This document shows positions 52,053-60,656 of a stretch of 64,000 nucleotides of DNA, piece after piece (position 1 is the first letter of the stretch; each line of letters begins with the position of its first letter). The translations under genes and the position numbers were made by a program. The stretch spans positions 1 through 64,000 of the forward strand of contig CAVZFN010000003.1 in NCBI GenBank assembly GCA_963774605.1, read 5' to 3'. The notes beneath the pieces are model-generated. The model made no database searches and was not told the DNA's origin. It saw only the letters and a program-made list of their open reading frames with translations. The DNA is from PALSA-600 sp963774605. Its GTDB lineage: Bacteria; Actinomycetota; Thermoleophilia; Gaiellales; Gaiellaceae.

Positions 52053-52982
52053 ATGGTCGAGGAGCTCGAGAGCGGCATCCGCCGCGTCACCTTCGACCTG
52101 CCATTCGGTATCGACCACGTCCACTGCTATTTCCTGCGCGCTTCGAGCGGCGGCTGGATCCTCGTCGACACCGGGCTCGGTTCTCGGGACCCCCAGCAGC
52201 GCTGGCGTCCCGTGCTCGACGAGCTCGACGCACCGATCGAGCGGATCGTCGTCACCCACATGCACCCGGATCACGTGGGCGGCGCGCGCGACATCGCGGA
52301 GCTCACCGGCGCTCCGGTCCTCCAGGGTCGTGAGGACTACGCCCAGTGCGTGCGGGCGTGGGGTGAACGTGACCCGGAACGGTTCGCGCTGTACTGGGCC
52401 GATCAGGGGATGCCCGAGAGCCACGTCCAGGGGCTCGCTCAGGAGTCCGACCGGCTGATCTCGGCCGTCCACTGGGTGCGGGATCCGCAGCTCCTCGAAG
52501 CAGGCGACGAGATCGACGGTTGGCAGGTCGAGGTGCTCCGCGGCCATGCCGACGGCCATATCGTGCTCCTGCGGGACGGTGTGATGATCGCGGGCGACGT
52601 GATCCTGAGTGGGATCACCCCGGCGATCGGCCTCTATCCGGACTCTCGCCCCGACCCGCTCGGCGACTATCTCGGAACGCTCGACCGGATCGAGGAGCTT
52701 GCACCGCGGATCGCGTACTCCGGCCACAAGGAGGCTGTCCTCGACCCCGCCGGCCGCGCACGCGAGATCCGAGCCCATCACGCCGAGCGGCTCGACCGCG
52801 CAGCCGCCGCGCTGAACGGCCGGCCGCGTTCGGCGTACGACGTCTCGCTGTCGCTCTTCGGCGCCGAGCTCTCGACCACGCTACGCCGCTTCGCGACGGC
52901 GGAGGCACTCGCGCATCTCGAGCGCCTCGTGCACGAGGGCCGGGCGGCCCGCGCGGGCTCCGGCTACGTCATTCCCGCCTGA
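52053..52982 (+). CDS. MBL-fold metallo-hydrolase
   Basis: 309 residues. Zinc-binding VTHMHPDHVGGARDI (HxHxDH), VLRGHADGHIVLLRDGVMIAGDV (His, Asp) and AYSGHKEAVLDP. C-terminal winged-helix part (HHAERLDRAAAALNGRPRSAYDVSLSLFGA) as in beta-lactamase-like/lactonase proteins with the BLACT_WH tail. Substrate likely a thioester, lactone or sulfur compound. Confidence 0.85.
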   Translation: MVEELESGIRRVTFDLPFGIDHVHCYFLRASSGGWILVDTGLGSRDPQQRWRPVLDELDAPIERIVVTHMHPDHVGGARDIAELTGAPVLQGREDYAQCVRAWGERDPERFALYWADQGMPESHVQGLAQESDRLISAVHWVRDPQLLEAGDEIDGWQVEVLRGHADGHIVLLRDGVMIAGDVILSGITPAIGLYPDSRPDPLGDYLGTLDRIEELAPRIAYSGHKEAVLDPAGRAREIRAHHAERLDRAAAALNGRPRSAYDVSLSLFGAELSTTLRRFATAEALAHLERLVHEGRAARAGSGYVIPA

Positions 52983-52992
52983 TTCGGGCGGA

Positions 52993-52998
52993 TACCAT
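52993..52998 (+). promoter_or_regulatory. Leaderless -10 box (TACCAT) of pdxT
   Basis: TACCAT ends 6 nt before ATG 53005. Confidence 0.65.
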
Positions 52999-53004
52999 TG
53001 CCTC

Positions 53005-53568
53005 ATGGAGCCGCTTCGGATCGGCGTTCTCGCCGTGCAAGGCAACTTTCGCGAGCATGCGCAGATGCTGCGGCAGCTCGGCGTGGAAGCGGTCGAGGTG
53101 CGTAAGCCGGAACAGCTCGACGGGCTCGACGGCCTGATCATTCCCGGCGGCGAGTCGACGACCTTCACGCGACTGATGCAGCTGTACGGCCTCGACGAGG
53201 CGATCTGCCGGTTCTCGGGCGCTGTCTTCGGAACCTGCGCGGGGATGATCGTGCTCGATCGCAACCACCTCGGGCTCGTCGACCTGACGGTCCGCCGGAA
53301 CGCGTTCGGCCGGCAGGTGGCGTCGTTCGAGACCGATCTCGATGTCGTCGGGCAGGACGATCCGGTGCGCGCGGTCTTCATCCGCGCGCCGTGGGTGGAG
53401 GAGGTCGGGCCCTCGGTCGAGGTGCTCGCCGAGATCGACGGCCGTCCGGTGCTCGCGCGCGAGGGCAGATTTCTCCTCGCTGCGTTTCATCCTGAGCTGA
53501 CGGACGACACGCGGTTGCACGAACAGTTCCTGGAGCTCGTCAGGGAGGAGCAACGTGTCGGGGCATAG
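53005..53568 (+). CDS. pdxT: Pyridoxal 5'-phosphate synthase glutaminase PdxT
   Basis: 187 residues, class I glutaminase that delivers ammonia to PdxS in vitamin B6 synthesis. LIIPGGESTTFTRLM, GTCAGMIVLD (nucleophile Cys), FHPELTDDTRLH (His-Glu). PdxS, normally adjacent, is not in the window. Overlaps yebC by 14 nt. Confidence 0.9.
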   Translation: MEPLRIGVLAVQGNFREHAQMLRQLGVEAVEVRKPEQLDGLDGLIIPGGESTTFTRLMQLYGLDEAICRFSGAVFGTCAGMIVLDRNHLGLVDLTVRRNAFGRQVASFETDLDVVGQDDPVRAVFIRAPWVEEVGPSVEVLAEIDGRPVLAREGRFLLAAFHPELTDDTRLHEQFLELVREEQRVGA

Positions 53569-54310
53569 CAAGTGGTCGTCGATCAAGCACAAGAAGGGCG
53601 CCGCCGACGCGAAGCGCGGCAAGCTCTTCTCGAAGCTCTCGCGCGCGATCATCGTCGCAGCGAAGGAGGGTGGAGGAGACCCCGCCAACAACCTCGCGCT
53701 GCAGAATGCGATCGAGAAGGCAAAGTCGTATTCGATGCCGAAGGACAACATCGACCGCGCGATCGCGAAAGGGTCCGGCGCCGACGCGGACGCCGACGCA
53801 TTCGAGACGATCGTCTACGAGGGCTACGGTCCCGAGGGCGTCGCCCTCATCGTCGAGGCGCTCACCGACAACCGCAACAGGACGGCCGCCGACGTGCGCC
53901 ACCTGTTCGCGAAGAACGGCGGCAACCTCGGCGCGACGGGCGCGGTCGCCTGGCAGTTCGATCGGCGCGGCGTGGTGATCGTGCCGGCCGAAGGCGTGGA
54001 CGACGAGGAGCTCTTGCTCGTCGCGGCCGACGGTGGGGCGGACGACCTCGACCGCGACGGCGACGTCTTCCAGGTCACCTCCGCGCCCGAGTCGCTCTCG
54101 AGCGTGCGAGAGGCGATCGAGGCAGCGGGTTTCTCCGTCGACTCGGCGGAGCTGATGCTCGTCCCCAAGACGACCGTCGCGGTCGAGGACGAGGCGAAGG
54201 CACGCCAGGTGATGCGCCTGATCGACGAGCTCGAGGACAACGACGACGTCCAGGAGGTCTTCGCGAACTTCGACATCCCCGAGCAGGTGCTCGAGGCGGT
54301 GGCGGGCTAG
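53555..54310 (+). CDS. yebC: YebC/PmpR-family transcriptional or translational regulator
   Basis: 251 residues. MSGHSKWSSIKHKKGAADAKRGKLFSKLSRAI start and three-domain fold are characteristic. Members act as transcriptional regulators or assist translation of polyproline motifs. GTG start preceded by GGGAGGAGC. ruvCAB follow about 1 kb downstream, the usual order in actinobacteria. Confidence 0.95.
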   Translation: MSGHSKWSSIKHKKGAADAKRGKLFSKLSRAIIVAAKEGGGDPANNLALQNAIEKAKSYSMPKDNIDRAIAKGSGADADADAFETIVYEGYGPEGVALIVEALTDNRNRTAADVRHLFAKNGGNLGATGAVAWQFDRRGVVIVPAEGVDDEELLLVAADGGADDLDRDGDVFQVTSAPESLSSVREAIEAAGFSVDSAELMLVPKTTVAVEDEAKARQVMRLIDELEDNDDVQEVFANFDIPEQVLEAVAG

Positions 54311-54540
54311 AGCTTCTGCTCGGCGTCGAGGTTCCTGGCCAGGCGGGGCACGAGCCAGAACCGCGTGAAGAGCAGGAAGGCGACACCGACGATCGCGCCC
54401 CAGACGAACCCCGCGCCCTGACCCTCCGCGTCGCGAATGAGCCAGACGACGAGGCCGACGAGCGCCGCGACCACGAAGCTGAATCGCCACGGATGACGCT
54501 GGGTCGCATTGAACGCCCAGATCCGGAAATCGAAGCCCAC
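54307..54540 (-). CDS. Small membrane protein
   Basis: 77 residues with two helices (FSFVVAALVGLVVWLI, GFVWGAIVGVAFLLFTRFWLV) and a charged tail. GTG start, 8 nt after TACGGT (minus strand). Function unknown; its end overlaps the yebC stop by four nt (convergent). Confidence 0.65.
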   Translation of the reverse strand: MGFDFRIWAFNATQRHPWRFSFVVAALVGLVVWLIRDAEGQGAGFVWGAIVGVAFLLFTRFWLVPRLARNLDAEQKL

Positions 54541-54548
54541 GTGCGCTC

Positions 54549-54587
54549 ACCGTAGCGCTCGAAGCTGCGCCCGGCTTCTGGGATACT
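54549..54587. promoter_or_regulatory. Divergent leaderless -10 boxes
   Basis: Minus TACGGT (54549-54554) 8 nt before GTG 54540, plus GATACT (54582-54587) 7 nt before ATG 54595. Confidence 0.5.
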
Positions 54588-54594
54588 CGCCGGG

Positions 54595-54924
54595 ATGAGC
54601 CCTGAGGACCTGCGCCTGCTCGAGACGGTCGGTGCCGAGGCGGCGGTTGCCGCCGGGCAGCTGCTGATCGAGCGGGGCCAGCCCGGTACCGGCCTCTACG
54701 TGATCCTCGAAGGGACGGTCCTCGTCGAGGCGGCGGAAGGGGCACTCGAGCTCGGACCGGGCGCGTTCATCGGCGAGCGGGCGTTGCTGGCGGAGGACGG
54801 ACTTCGAACCGCGCGTGTTCGTGCGATCACCGATATTCGGGTGCTCGCCGTCGATCGCGTCGAGTTCGAGCGGCTCTGCGCCGACGATCCCGCCCTCCAG
54901 GGCCGCCTCACGGCGGGCGGCTGA
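54595..54924 (+). CDS. Cyclic-nucleotide-binding-domain protein
   Basis: 109 residues, a lone cNMP domain: GQLLIERGQPGTGLYVILEGTVLVE and GAFIGERALLAEDGLRTARVRAITDIRVLAVDRVEF. Jelly-roll with the phosphate cassette GERALLxxxxRTA, which would bind cAMP-like ligands. No output domain; may modulate a partner. ATGAGC start. Confidence 0.85.
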   Translation: MSPEDLRLLETVGAEAAVAAGQLLIERGQPGTGLYVILEGTVLVEAAEGALELGPGAFIGERALLAEDGLRTARVRAITDIRVLAVDRVEFERLCADDPALQGRLTAGG

Positions 54925-54981
54925 AACGCGTTGCCGTAGGCTCCGGCTGAACGTCAGTCAAGCCCCAGTCAAGGAGGACGC

Positions 54982-55272
54982 ATGTCCGAGTACTCCCGCG
55001 TAGTCACGTTCGAGGCCGACGGCGCTGCGATCGACGCGATCGTCAACGAGATCAACTCCTCCGATGGGCCGCCCCCCGGCGTGAACGCCAAGCGCATCAC
55101 CGTCCTCGCCGACCGGGCGGCTGGAAAGCTGGTCGTCGCCGTCCGCTTCCCGTCCGAGGAGGATCTGAAGGCCGGTGCCGCGATCTTCGAGGCGATGAGC
55201 CCGCCCGACGACGGCACGATCCGCCGCGTCTCCGTCGATCAGTACGAGGTGGTGCTCGAGCGCGACGCCTGA
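54982..55272 (+). CDS. Small conserved hypothetical protein
   Basis: 96 residues, ATG six nt after AAGGAGG. MSEYSRVVTFEADGAAIDAIVNEI, ITVLADRAAGKLVVAVRFPSEEDLKAGAAIFEAM, YEVVLERDA. Alternating strands and helices suggest an ACT- or ferredoxin-like fold; no family assigned. Often found near cNMP or ruv genes in this group (inference). Confidence 0.7.
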   Translation: MSEYSRVVTFEADGAAIDAIVNEINSSDGPPPGVNAKRITVLADRAAGKLVVAVRFPSEEDLKAGAAIFEAMSPPDDGTIRRVSVDQYEVVLERDA

Positions 55273-55314
55273 CGAGCAGCCTCACCGCCTGAAAGGAACG
55301 TCCGAAGCGGTGCC

Positions 55315-55320
55315 TAACGT
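55315..55320 (+). promoter_or_regulatory. Leaderless -10 box (TAACGT) of ruvC
   Basis: TAACGT ends 6 nt before GTG 55327. Confidence 0.6.
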
Positions 55321-55326
55321 GTCCAC

Positions 55327-55815
55327 GTGAAGGTTCTCGGCATCGACCCAGGGACGGCAGCGTGCGGGTACGGAATCGTCCAAGAAAGCGGCGGGCGCCT
55401 CAGGGCCACGTGCCACGGGTGGTGGCAAACGTCGCCTCGCGATCGCTTGGAGGTTCGTCTGCTCACGATCTTCACGGGCGTCCAGGGGCTGATCGCGGAA
55501 CACGCTCCGGATGCCGTCGCCCTGGAGGAGTCGTACGTCGGCGCAGACGCCCGCATCGCACTCTCCGTCGGACAGGCACGGGGAGCCGTGCTCGTCGCCG
55601 CGTCGTCCGCCGGCGTCGCGTGCGCTGAGTACGCGCCTGCACGTGTCAAGCAGGCGGTCTGCGGCTACGGCCGCGCCGACAAGCAGCAGGTGGGAAAGAT
55701 GGTGAAGGCGATCCTCGCGCTCGACGAGGTTCCGGCACCGAACCACGCCGCCGACGCGCTCGCAGTCGCGATCTGCCATGCGCTGATCCCACCGCTGATG
55801 AGGCTCACGGCATGA
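55327..55815 (+). CDS. ruvC: Holliday junction endonuclease RuvC
   Basis: 162 residues. Resolves Holliday junctions. Acidic catalytic residues in VLGIDPGTAACGYG and LEESYVG, plus HAADALAVAICH (Asp). Start of the ruvCAB operon; overlaps ruvA by four nt (ATGA). Confidence 0.95.
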   Translation: MKVLGIDPGTAACGYGIVQESGGRLRATCHGWWQTSPRDRLEVRLLTIFTGVQGLIAEHAPDAVALEESYVGADARIALSVGQARGAVLVAASSAGVACAEYAPARVKQAVCGYGRADKQQVGKMVKAILALDEVPAPNHAADALAVAICHALIPPLMRLTA

Positions 55816-56363
55816 TCGCGCGGCTGCGTGGCCGCATCGCAGGGCGCGTCGGGCAGTCGCTGGTCGTCGACGTGAACGGCGTCGGTTATCTCGTCAGCGC
55901 AACGCCGTCCGTCCAACGTCTCGGGGACGGCGAGATCACGATCGAGATCCATACCGTCGTCCGCGAGGACGCGCTCGCGCTCTTCGGGTTCGCGACGGGA
56001 GAGGAGCGCGAGCTGTTCGAGCTGCTGCTCGGCGTCTCGGGGGTGGGACCGAAGGTGGCGCTCGCGATCGTCTCGGGCTCGACGCCGAACGAACTGCGCC
56101 GTGCAATCGCCCGCGACGACGTCAAACGCTTCCAGGCGATCCCCGGCGTCGGGCTGAAGACCGCGCAACGCGTTGTCCTCGAACTGAAGGAGAAGCTGCC
56201 GTACGTGGAGACCGGCGTGCCCGAGAGCAGTGACTTGACCGCACGCGACGCCCTGGTCGAGCTTGGCTGGACGCTCGTCGACGCCGAACGCGCGCTCGCG
56301 GCGGTCGATCCGGAGCTGCCGGTCGAGGAGCAGGTGCGTCATGTGCTCCGGGCGGCAGCGTGA
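55812..56363 (+). CDS. ruvA: Holliday junction DNA helicase subunit RuvA
   Basis: 183 residues. N-terminal OB part (MIARLRGRIAGRVGQSLVVDVNGVGYLV), two HhH motifs (LLGVSGVGPKVALAIV and FQAIPGVGLKTAQRVVLELKEKL) and a C-terminal UBA-like domain (DALVELGWTLVDAERALA). Binds the four-way junction and RuvB. Confidence 0.95.
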   Translation: MIARLRGRIAGRVGQSLVVDVNGVGYLVSATPSVQRLGDGEITIEIHTVVREDALALFGFATGEERELFELLLGVSGVGPKVALAIVSGSTPNELRRAIARDDVKRFQAIPGVGLKTAQRVVLELKEKLPYVETGVPESSDLTARDALVELGWTLVDAERALAAVDPELPVEEQVRHVLRAAA

Positions 56364-57367
56364 CGCAGTTCCTCGCGCCCGTCGCAGGCGACGCCGAGGA
56401 GGAGGTCGAGCGGTCGCTCCGCCCGCACGACCTGTCCGACTTCGTCGGGCAGGAGCGCGTGAAGGAACAGCTCTCGATCGCCCTCGAGGCGGCGAAGGCA
56501 CGCGGGGAGGCTCTCGACCATGTTCTGCTCGCCGGGCCGCCCGGGCTCGGTAAGACATCGCTCGCGCAGATCGTGCGCAACGAGCTCGGCGTGGGAATCA
56601 GGCAGGTCGCAGGCCCCGCGCTCGAACGCAAGGGCGACATCGCGGCGATCCTCACCTCGCTCGAACCGCGCGACGTGCTGTTCGTCGACGAGATCCACCG
56701 GCTGAACCGCGCAGCCGAGGAGATCCTCTACCCGGCGCTCGAAGACTTCCGGCTCGACATCATCGTCGGGCAAGGGCCGGCGGCGCGGACCCTGACGCTC
56801 GACCTGCCGCCGTTCACGCTGATCGGCGCCACCACACGCACCGGGCTCCTGACGACACCGCTGCGCGACCGGTTCGGGCTGACGTTCCGCCTCGACCTCT
56901 ATACGCCCGACGAGCTGGCGGCGATCGTGCGCCGCTCGGCGTCGATCCTGGGCGTCGAGATCGCCGAAGACGCAGCAGAGCTCGTCGCCCGGCGCTCGCG
57001 CGGCACCCCGCGCATCGCCAACCGCATCCTGAGACGCGTGCGCGACGTGGCGGAGGTTCGGCACCAGGGCAAGGTGACGACGGCGATCGCCGAGGAATCG
57101 CTGACGCTGCTCGAAGTGGACGGAGCAGGTCTCGAGCGGTTCGACCGAGAGCTCCTGCGCTGTATCGGTGAGAAGTTCGGCGGCGGGCCTGTCGGCCTCT
57201 CGACGCTGGCCGTCGCGCTCGGGGAGGAGCCCGAGACGATCGAGGACGTCTACGAGCCGTTCCTGCTCCAGCTCGGCTTCCTCCAGCGGACGCCGCGCGG
57301 GCGCATCATCACCGATCTCGGTCGGGCCCATCTGGGGTCGGGCCCCGACTCTTCCCGGCTGTTCTAG
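56360..57367 (+). CDS. ruvB: Holliday junction helicase ATPase RuvB
   Basis: 335 residues. Walker A LAGPPGLGKTSLA, Walker B FVDEIHRLNR, sensor and arginine finger ATTRTGLLTTPLRDRFGL, and the winged-helix C-terminus. Motor of branch migration. Stop (TAG) is part of the next gene's -10 box. Confidence 0.95.
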   Translation: MTQFLAPVAGDAEEEVERSLRPHDLSDFVGQERVKEQLSIALEAAKARGEALDHVLLAGPPGLGKTSLAQIVRNELGVGIRQVAGPALERKGDIAAILTSLEPRDVLFVDEIHRLNRAAEEILYPALEDFRLDIIVGQGPAARTLTLDLPPFTLIGATTRTGLLTTPLRDRFGLTFRLDLYTPDELAAIVRRSASILGVEIAEDAAELVARRSRGTPRIANRILRRVRDVAEVRHQGKVTTAIAEESLTLLEVDGAGLERFDRELLRCIGEKFGGGPVGLSTLAVALGEEPETIEDVYEPFLLQLGFLQRTPRGRIITDLGRAHLGSGPDSSRLF

Positions 57368-57370
57368 GGT
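57365..57370 (+). promoter_or_regulatory. Leaderless -10 box (TAGGGT) on the ruvB stop
   Basis: TAGGGT uses the ruvB stop codon TAG and ends 7 nt before ATG 57378. Confidence 0.55.
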
Positions 57371-57377
57371 TCCGGCG

Positions 57378-58307
57378 ATGAGCACCACGGCACCTCGCGC
57401 CGACGCAGCAGCTGCTTCGGTCGGCGCCTCCGACCTGTTCGTCCTGCGCCGGGTCACCGACAACCGTTTCGTGCATTTCGGCGGCAGCGGTCGCGGTGCA
57501 GGCTGGGCCGGCCTGATCGAGGTCACCCCTGACGACGAGGCCCCACTCGGCGAGGCGTTGACCAGACGCAGCACGGTTCGGCTCACGCACGGCGGCAAGG
57601 AGCGCGTCTTCGGCCCGTACTACGCGCGCGCGGCGGCGTTCGTCCCGGTGACGCACGACGTCGTCGTCGTCTTCGGGGCGGAGGACGGGGCGCTCGAGGC
57701 CGCCAGCGACGACGCTCTTGCGTCTGCCGCGACGATGGCAGCCGACGCGGTCGAATCCGTCACGCCTGCGAAGCGGCTTGCCGACGAGCTGGAGGAGCTC
57801 GAGGCGGTGCGATCTGCGCTGGTGGTGCAGGGCGAGGACGTCGCGTCCGTCATGCGCACCCTCGGCCTGATCGCGGCCGAGTCACTCTCGTGCGAGCTGG
57901 CTGCCGTCTATCTCGCAGCAGGAGAGCGCGTCGAGCTCGTCGATCGCGGCTGGACGCTCAGGGCACGAGCCGACGAGGTCGCCGCCGCGTTGAAAGGCGT
58001 CCTCGACGACGGGCGCTTCCCGTACTGCGTCCAGGACGCGAGCATCGTGCCCCTGCCCTCTCCGCTCGACGAGGAGCAGGGCATCCGCTCCTACTACCTG
58101 CTCGCACTGGACGGCCTGGCACGAGGGGTGGTGCTCGTGGCCCACACCGATGCCGGACCGCGTGGTTTCACGCTGCTCTGTCGCCGGTTGGGGCTCCGCC
58201 TCGCCGACGTGGCTTCGGCTCAGCTCGGGGTTGCGCTCACGCGGGAGTGGTGCTCGACAGAGGCCGATCGGCTTCACTCGGAGTTCGGGAAGCTCGACGC
58301 CTCCTGA
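57378..58307 (+). CDS. Hypothetical GAF-like protein
   Basis: 309 residues, no membrane segment. A duplicated alpha/beta pattern: LFVLRRVTDNRFVHFGGSGRGAGWAGLIEV..., YYARAAAFVPVTHDVVVVFGAEDG, and a second half (ELAAVYLAAGERVELVDRGW, YYLLALDGLARGVVLVAHTDAGPRGFTLLCRRLGLRLADV) that reads like a GAF domain. May sense a small ligand. No DNA-binding or catalytic part. ATGAGC start. Confidence 0.7.
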   Translation: MSTTAPRADAAAASVGASDLFVLRRVTDNRFVHFGGSGRGAGWAGLIEVTPDDEAPLGEALTRRSTVRLTHGGKERVFGPYYARAAAFVPVTHDVVVVFGAEDGALEAASDDALASAATMAADAVESVTPAKRLADELEELEAVRSALVVQGEDVASVMRTLGLIAAESLSCELAAVYLAAGERVELVDRGWTLRARADEVAAALKGVLDDGRFPYCVQDASIVPLPSPLDEEQGIRSYYLLALDGLARGVVLVAHTDAGPRGFTLLCRRLGLRLADVASAQLGVALTREWCSTEADRLHSEFGKLDAS

Positions 58308-58968
58308 CGAGCGAGAGTGCCAGCGGCGCTGTCAAGAGCGCCATCACGTCGAACCACACGTAGCCGGACGCGACGCCGCTTGGAGGGTTCCCGTCCGGGA
58401 CGCCGAGTCCCGGCAGCTCGTGCGCCCAGCGCCACGTGCCGATCGCGGTGCCGTACAGCTCGAGCGACGCGACGACGAGGAACACCCCGGCATAGACAGC
58501 GCGATTGCGGCTGCGCAAGAGAAAGATCAAGAGCAGCGGAACGCCGAGCGCGCCGGCGACGTCTCGCTGCGGCAGCACCGTCAGCCCGAGCACGCCCCAC
58601 GTGGCCGCCGCACCGCCTGCGACCCAGACGAGCCAACGGGCGTGGTGCTGGAACAAGATCGCGACCGAGAGACCCGTCAGGTACACGAGCCCGTGTGCCG
58701 GAGGCACGAAGAGCGGCAGGTTGTGCAGCCGGTAGGTGTAGACGCCCCAGATCAGCGAGCCGGTCACCTCGCCGATCGTTGCGAAGACGACGACGGCGAG
58801 CGCCTGCGCGCGACGCTCCGGCGAAACGCGCGTGAGCGCGACCCCCAGGACGACGAACGTGAGCACGCCGAGTGCAAGCTGTTCCGGATACGAGGCGTAG
58901 TGGTCGAGCGCAAGCAGCAGCGCCAGGTAGGCGCAACCGCCTATTGCCGGAACTGCAGCTCGTGCCAC
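58237..58968 (-). CDS. Multi-pass membrane protein
   Basis: 243 residues with about seven helices (GGCAYLALLLALDHY, LALGVLTFVVLGVALTRV, ALAVVVFATIGEVTGSLIWGVYTYR, GLVYLTGLSVAILFQ, VWVAGGAAATWGVLGLTVL, AVYAGVFLVVASLELYG). GTG 58968 chosen because the first helix begins there. Function unknown; GEVTGS and WGVYTYRLHNLP are possible conserved spots. Overlaps the upstream 158-aa gene by 28 nt and the convergent GAF-like gene. Confidence 0.65.
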   Translation of the reverse strand: MARAAVPAIGGCAYLALLLALDHYASYPEQLALGVLTFVVLGVALTRVSPERRAQALAVVVFATIGEVTGSLIWGVYTYRLHNLPLFVPPAHGLVYLTGLSVAILFQHHARWLVWVAGGAAATWGVLGLTVLPQRDVAGALGVPLLLIFLLRSRNRAVYAGVFLVVASLELYGTAIGTWRWAHELPGLGVPDGNPPSGVASGYVWFDVMALLTAPLALSLVRRRRASRTPSEADRPLSSTTPA

Positions 58969-59417
58969 GACGGCACCGGTGCGAGCTCGAGCAAGGGTCG
59001 TCCACCGCCACCAGGGTGCTGGTAGGCGAACTCCGCCTCGCCCTCGTCCCACACCACCTCGAGCGCTCCGCGTTTCACCTGATGATCGAGCCATGCGCCG
59101 CGGAAGATCAGCTTGCGCAACCAGTAGACGAGTGACTCCCCCTCGACGAGTGACACGCGTTCCCAGTTGCGGACGAGGTAGCGGCCGAGTCGGGAGAACG
59201 GCTCCTCGACGACGCCTTGCGCGGCCAGCGCGACCAGGTCGGCGGTCTCGTCCTCGTCGAGCTCGGAGCCCTCGACAACGCCGAGCTTGACCGCTGCCGC
59301 GACGACGCGGCCCTCGAAATCGGTGCTGCTGAACGAGAACCGGTAGCCGAGGAACTCCACGACGTAGTCGTTGCCGGAGCTGTAGTTCGAATCGGGAGAC
59401 GGGAGCGATTCGGGCAC
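58941..59417 (-). CDS. Hypothetical protein (158 aa)
   Basis: Soluble, acidic: YVVEFLGYRFSFSSTDFEG, DEDETADLVALAAQGVVEEPFSRLGRYLVRNWERVSLVEGESLVYWLRKLIFRGAWLD, YQHPGGGGRPLLELAPVPSWHELQF. No family recognised. GTG 59417 lies 6 nt after TACCAT on the minus strand, and overlaps in coordination with the membrane protein downstream. Confidence 0.6.
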   Translation of the reverse strand: MPESLPSPDSNYSSGNDYVVEFLGYRFSFSSTDFEGRVVAAAVKLGVVEGSELDEDETADLVALAAQGVVEEPFSRLGRYLVRNWERVSLVEGESLVYWLRKLIFRGAWLDHQVKRGALEVVWDEGEAEFAYQHPGGGGRPLLELAPVPSWHELQFRQ

Positions 59418-59423
59418 GATCCC

Positions 59424-59429
59424 ATGGTA
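59424..59429 (-). promoter_or_regulatory. Leaderless -10 box (TACCAT)
   Basis: Minus-strand TACCAT ends 6 nt before GTG 59417; the same bases contain the possible ATG of the divergent plus-strand gene. Confidence 0.6.
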
Positions 59430-59657
59430 ATGAACCTTCTTGCCGCCGCCTCCAACTGGGAACGCCTGGTCATCTGGCTGCCGGCCCTCGTCGTCGGGAC
59501 CGGGCTCGTCGGCGCAGTGATGATCTTGCTCGGGCGCGCGTTCATGGCGACCGTGCGGGAATCGGGGCACCCCAGGTGGATCTTCGGCGGGCTCTTGGCG
59601 CTGGTCGGCGTGGTCGTCGTGCTGACGTGGCTGGGCGTCGATCTGCCTAGAGAATGA
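59430..59657 (+). CDS. Small membrane protein
   Basis: 75 residues with two helices (LVIWLPALVVGTGLVGAVMILLGRA, WIFGGLLALVGVVVVLTWLGV). ATG 59430 or ATG 59424. No ribosome site. Divergent from the 158-aa gene; meets the L,D-transpeptidase end by ~11 nt. Function unknown. Confidence 0.55.
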   Translation: MNLLAAASNWERLVIWLPALVVGTGLVGAVMILLGRAFMATVRESGHPRWIFGGLLALVGVVVVLTWLGVDLPRE

Positions 59658-60591
59658 CCACGGGCGTGCCGACATGCACGCGCTCGAACAGCCACTCCGC
59701 ATCGGGCACATGCATCCGCACGCAGCCATGGGAGGCGCTGTAGCCGATCGAGGTGGGGGCGTCCGTGCCGTGGATGCCGACGCCGGGCGCGTTGAGGCCC
59801 ATCCAGCGCGTCCCGAGAGGGTTCGACGGGCCTGGCGGCACCGGTTTCAAGCCCTTGGCCCACTCGTCGTAGGTGGGCGGATACCACCAGGGGTCGAGCT
59901 GTTTGTTCATGATCCGCCAGACGCCGGCGGGTGTCGGGTAGATCGCCTGGCCCGTCGCGACCGGGAAGGTGCGCACGAGCTTCCGGCCGTTGTAGAGCCG
60001 AAGCGTGTTCGAGCCCCGCGTGACGACGATGACCGGCCCGAAGTGCGCGATCGTGCGCTGGGCCGGGACGGGCCGCGTGATCAGCCGCAGCGGCGGGCGC
60101 GTTCCGTCGCTCAGGAGCCGGCCGAGTGCGGTTCGCGTCGCCGTGACGTCGACGGCGACGCCTGCCTTCGCGGGCGTGAACTCCGGGCCGTCTGAGGTCG
60201 CGCCGATCACCGAAGCGGCGATCGCGGGGCGGTCGATGCGCGCGGCGAGGCCGGCGACGATCCGAGCCGCGCGGGCGCGTGAATACGTGACGGGGAGCGC
60301 GATGCGGCTGCTCGGCGTCGCTGCGAGCGCCGAGCCGACCGCTCCGTTGACGTCGATGCCGGCCCCGATCTGGGCCGGGTGGACAAGGGTCTCTCCGCTG
60401 TCGTAGGCGATCGTCACGGGCCGTGCGAAGGCCGCGTCGATCGCAGCGCGCGCCGGCTCGGCGCTCAGCCCTCCGACCTGCAGCCCGGCCACCGTGACCC
60501 CAGGCGGGATCGTGTGCGTTCGCTCGGAGGCAGGGGCGGCCGCGCAGGCCAGCCCGGCAGTCGCGACGATCGCAGCGAGCGTCCGGAGCAC
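59647..60591 (-). CDS. L,D-transpeptidase (YkuD) with N-terminal peptidoglycan-binding domain
   Basis: 314 residues, exported (LRTLAAIVATAGLACAAAPAS). N-terminal part (GLQVGGLSAEPARAAIDAAFARPVTIAY) is a PG_binding_4/VanW-type domain. Catalytic domain: LRLYNGRKLVRTFPVATGQAIYPTP, WMGLNAPGVGIHGTDAP, and SHGCVRMHVPDAEWL with the catalytic Cys. Makes 3-3 crosslinks in the cell wall. GTG 60591 is the start closest to the signal; upstream frame is unlike protein. Confidence 0.85.
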   Translation of the reverse strand: MLRTLAAIVATAGLACAAAPASERTHTIPPGVTVAGLQVGGLSAEPARAAIDAAFARPVTIAYDSGETLVHPAQIGAGIDVNGAVGSALAATPSSRIALPVTYSRARAARIVAGLAARIDRPAIAASVIGATSDGPEFTPAKAGVAVDVTATRTALGRLLSDGTRPPLRLITRPVPAQRTIAHFGPVIVVTRGSNTLRLYNGRKLVRTFPVATGQAIYPTPAGVWRIMNKQLDPWWYPPTYDEWAKGLKPVPPGPSNPLGTRWMGLNAPGVGIHGTDAPTSIGYSASHGCVRMHVPDAEWLFERVHVGTPVVIL

Positions 60592-60656
60592 CAGAGCCAG
60601 AATTGAACCAGTTTCCAGGAGGTTCTGTCCGACGGCGTCCGTACCGTCGCCGTGAC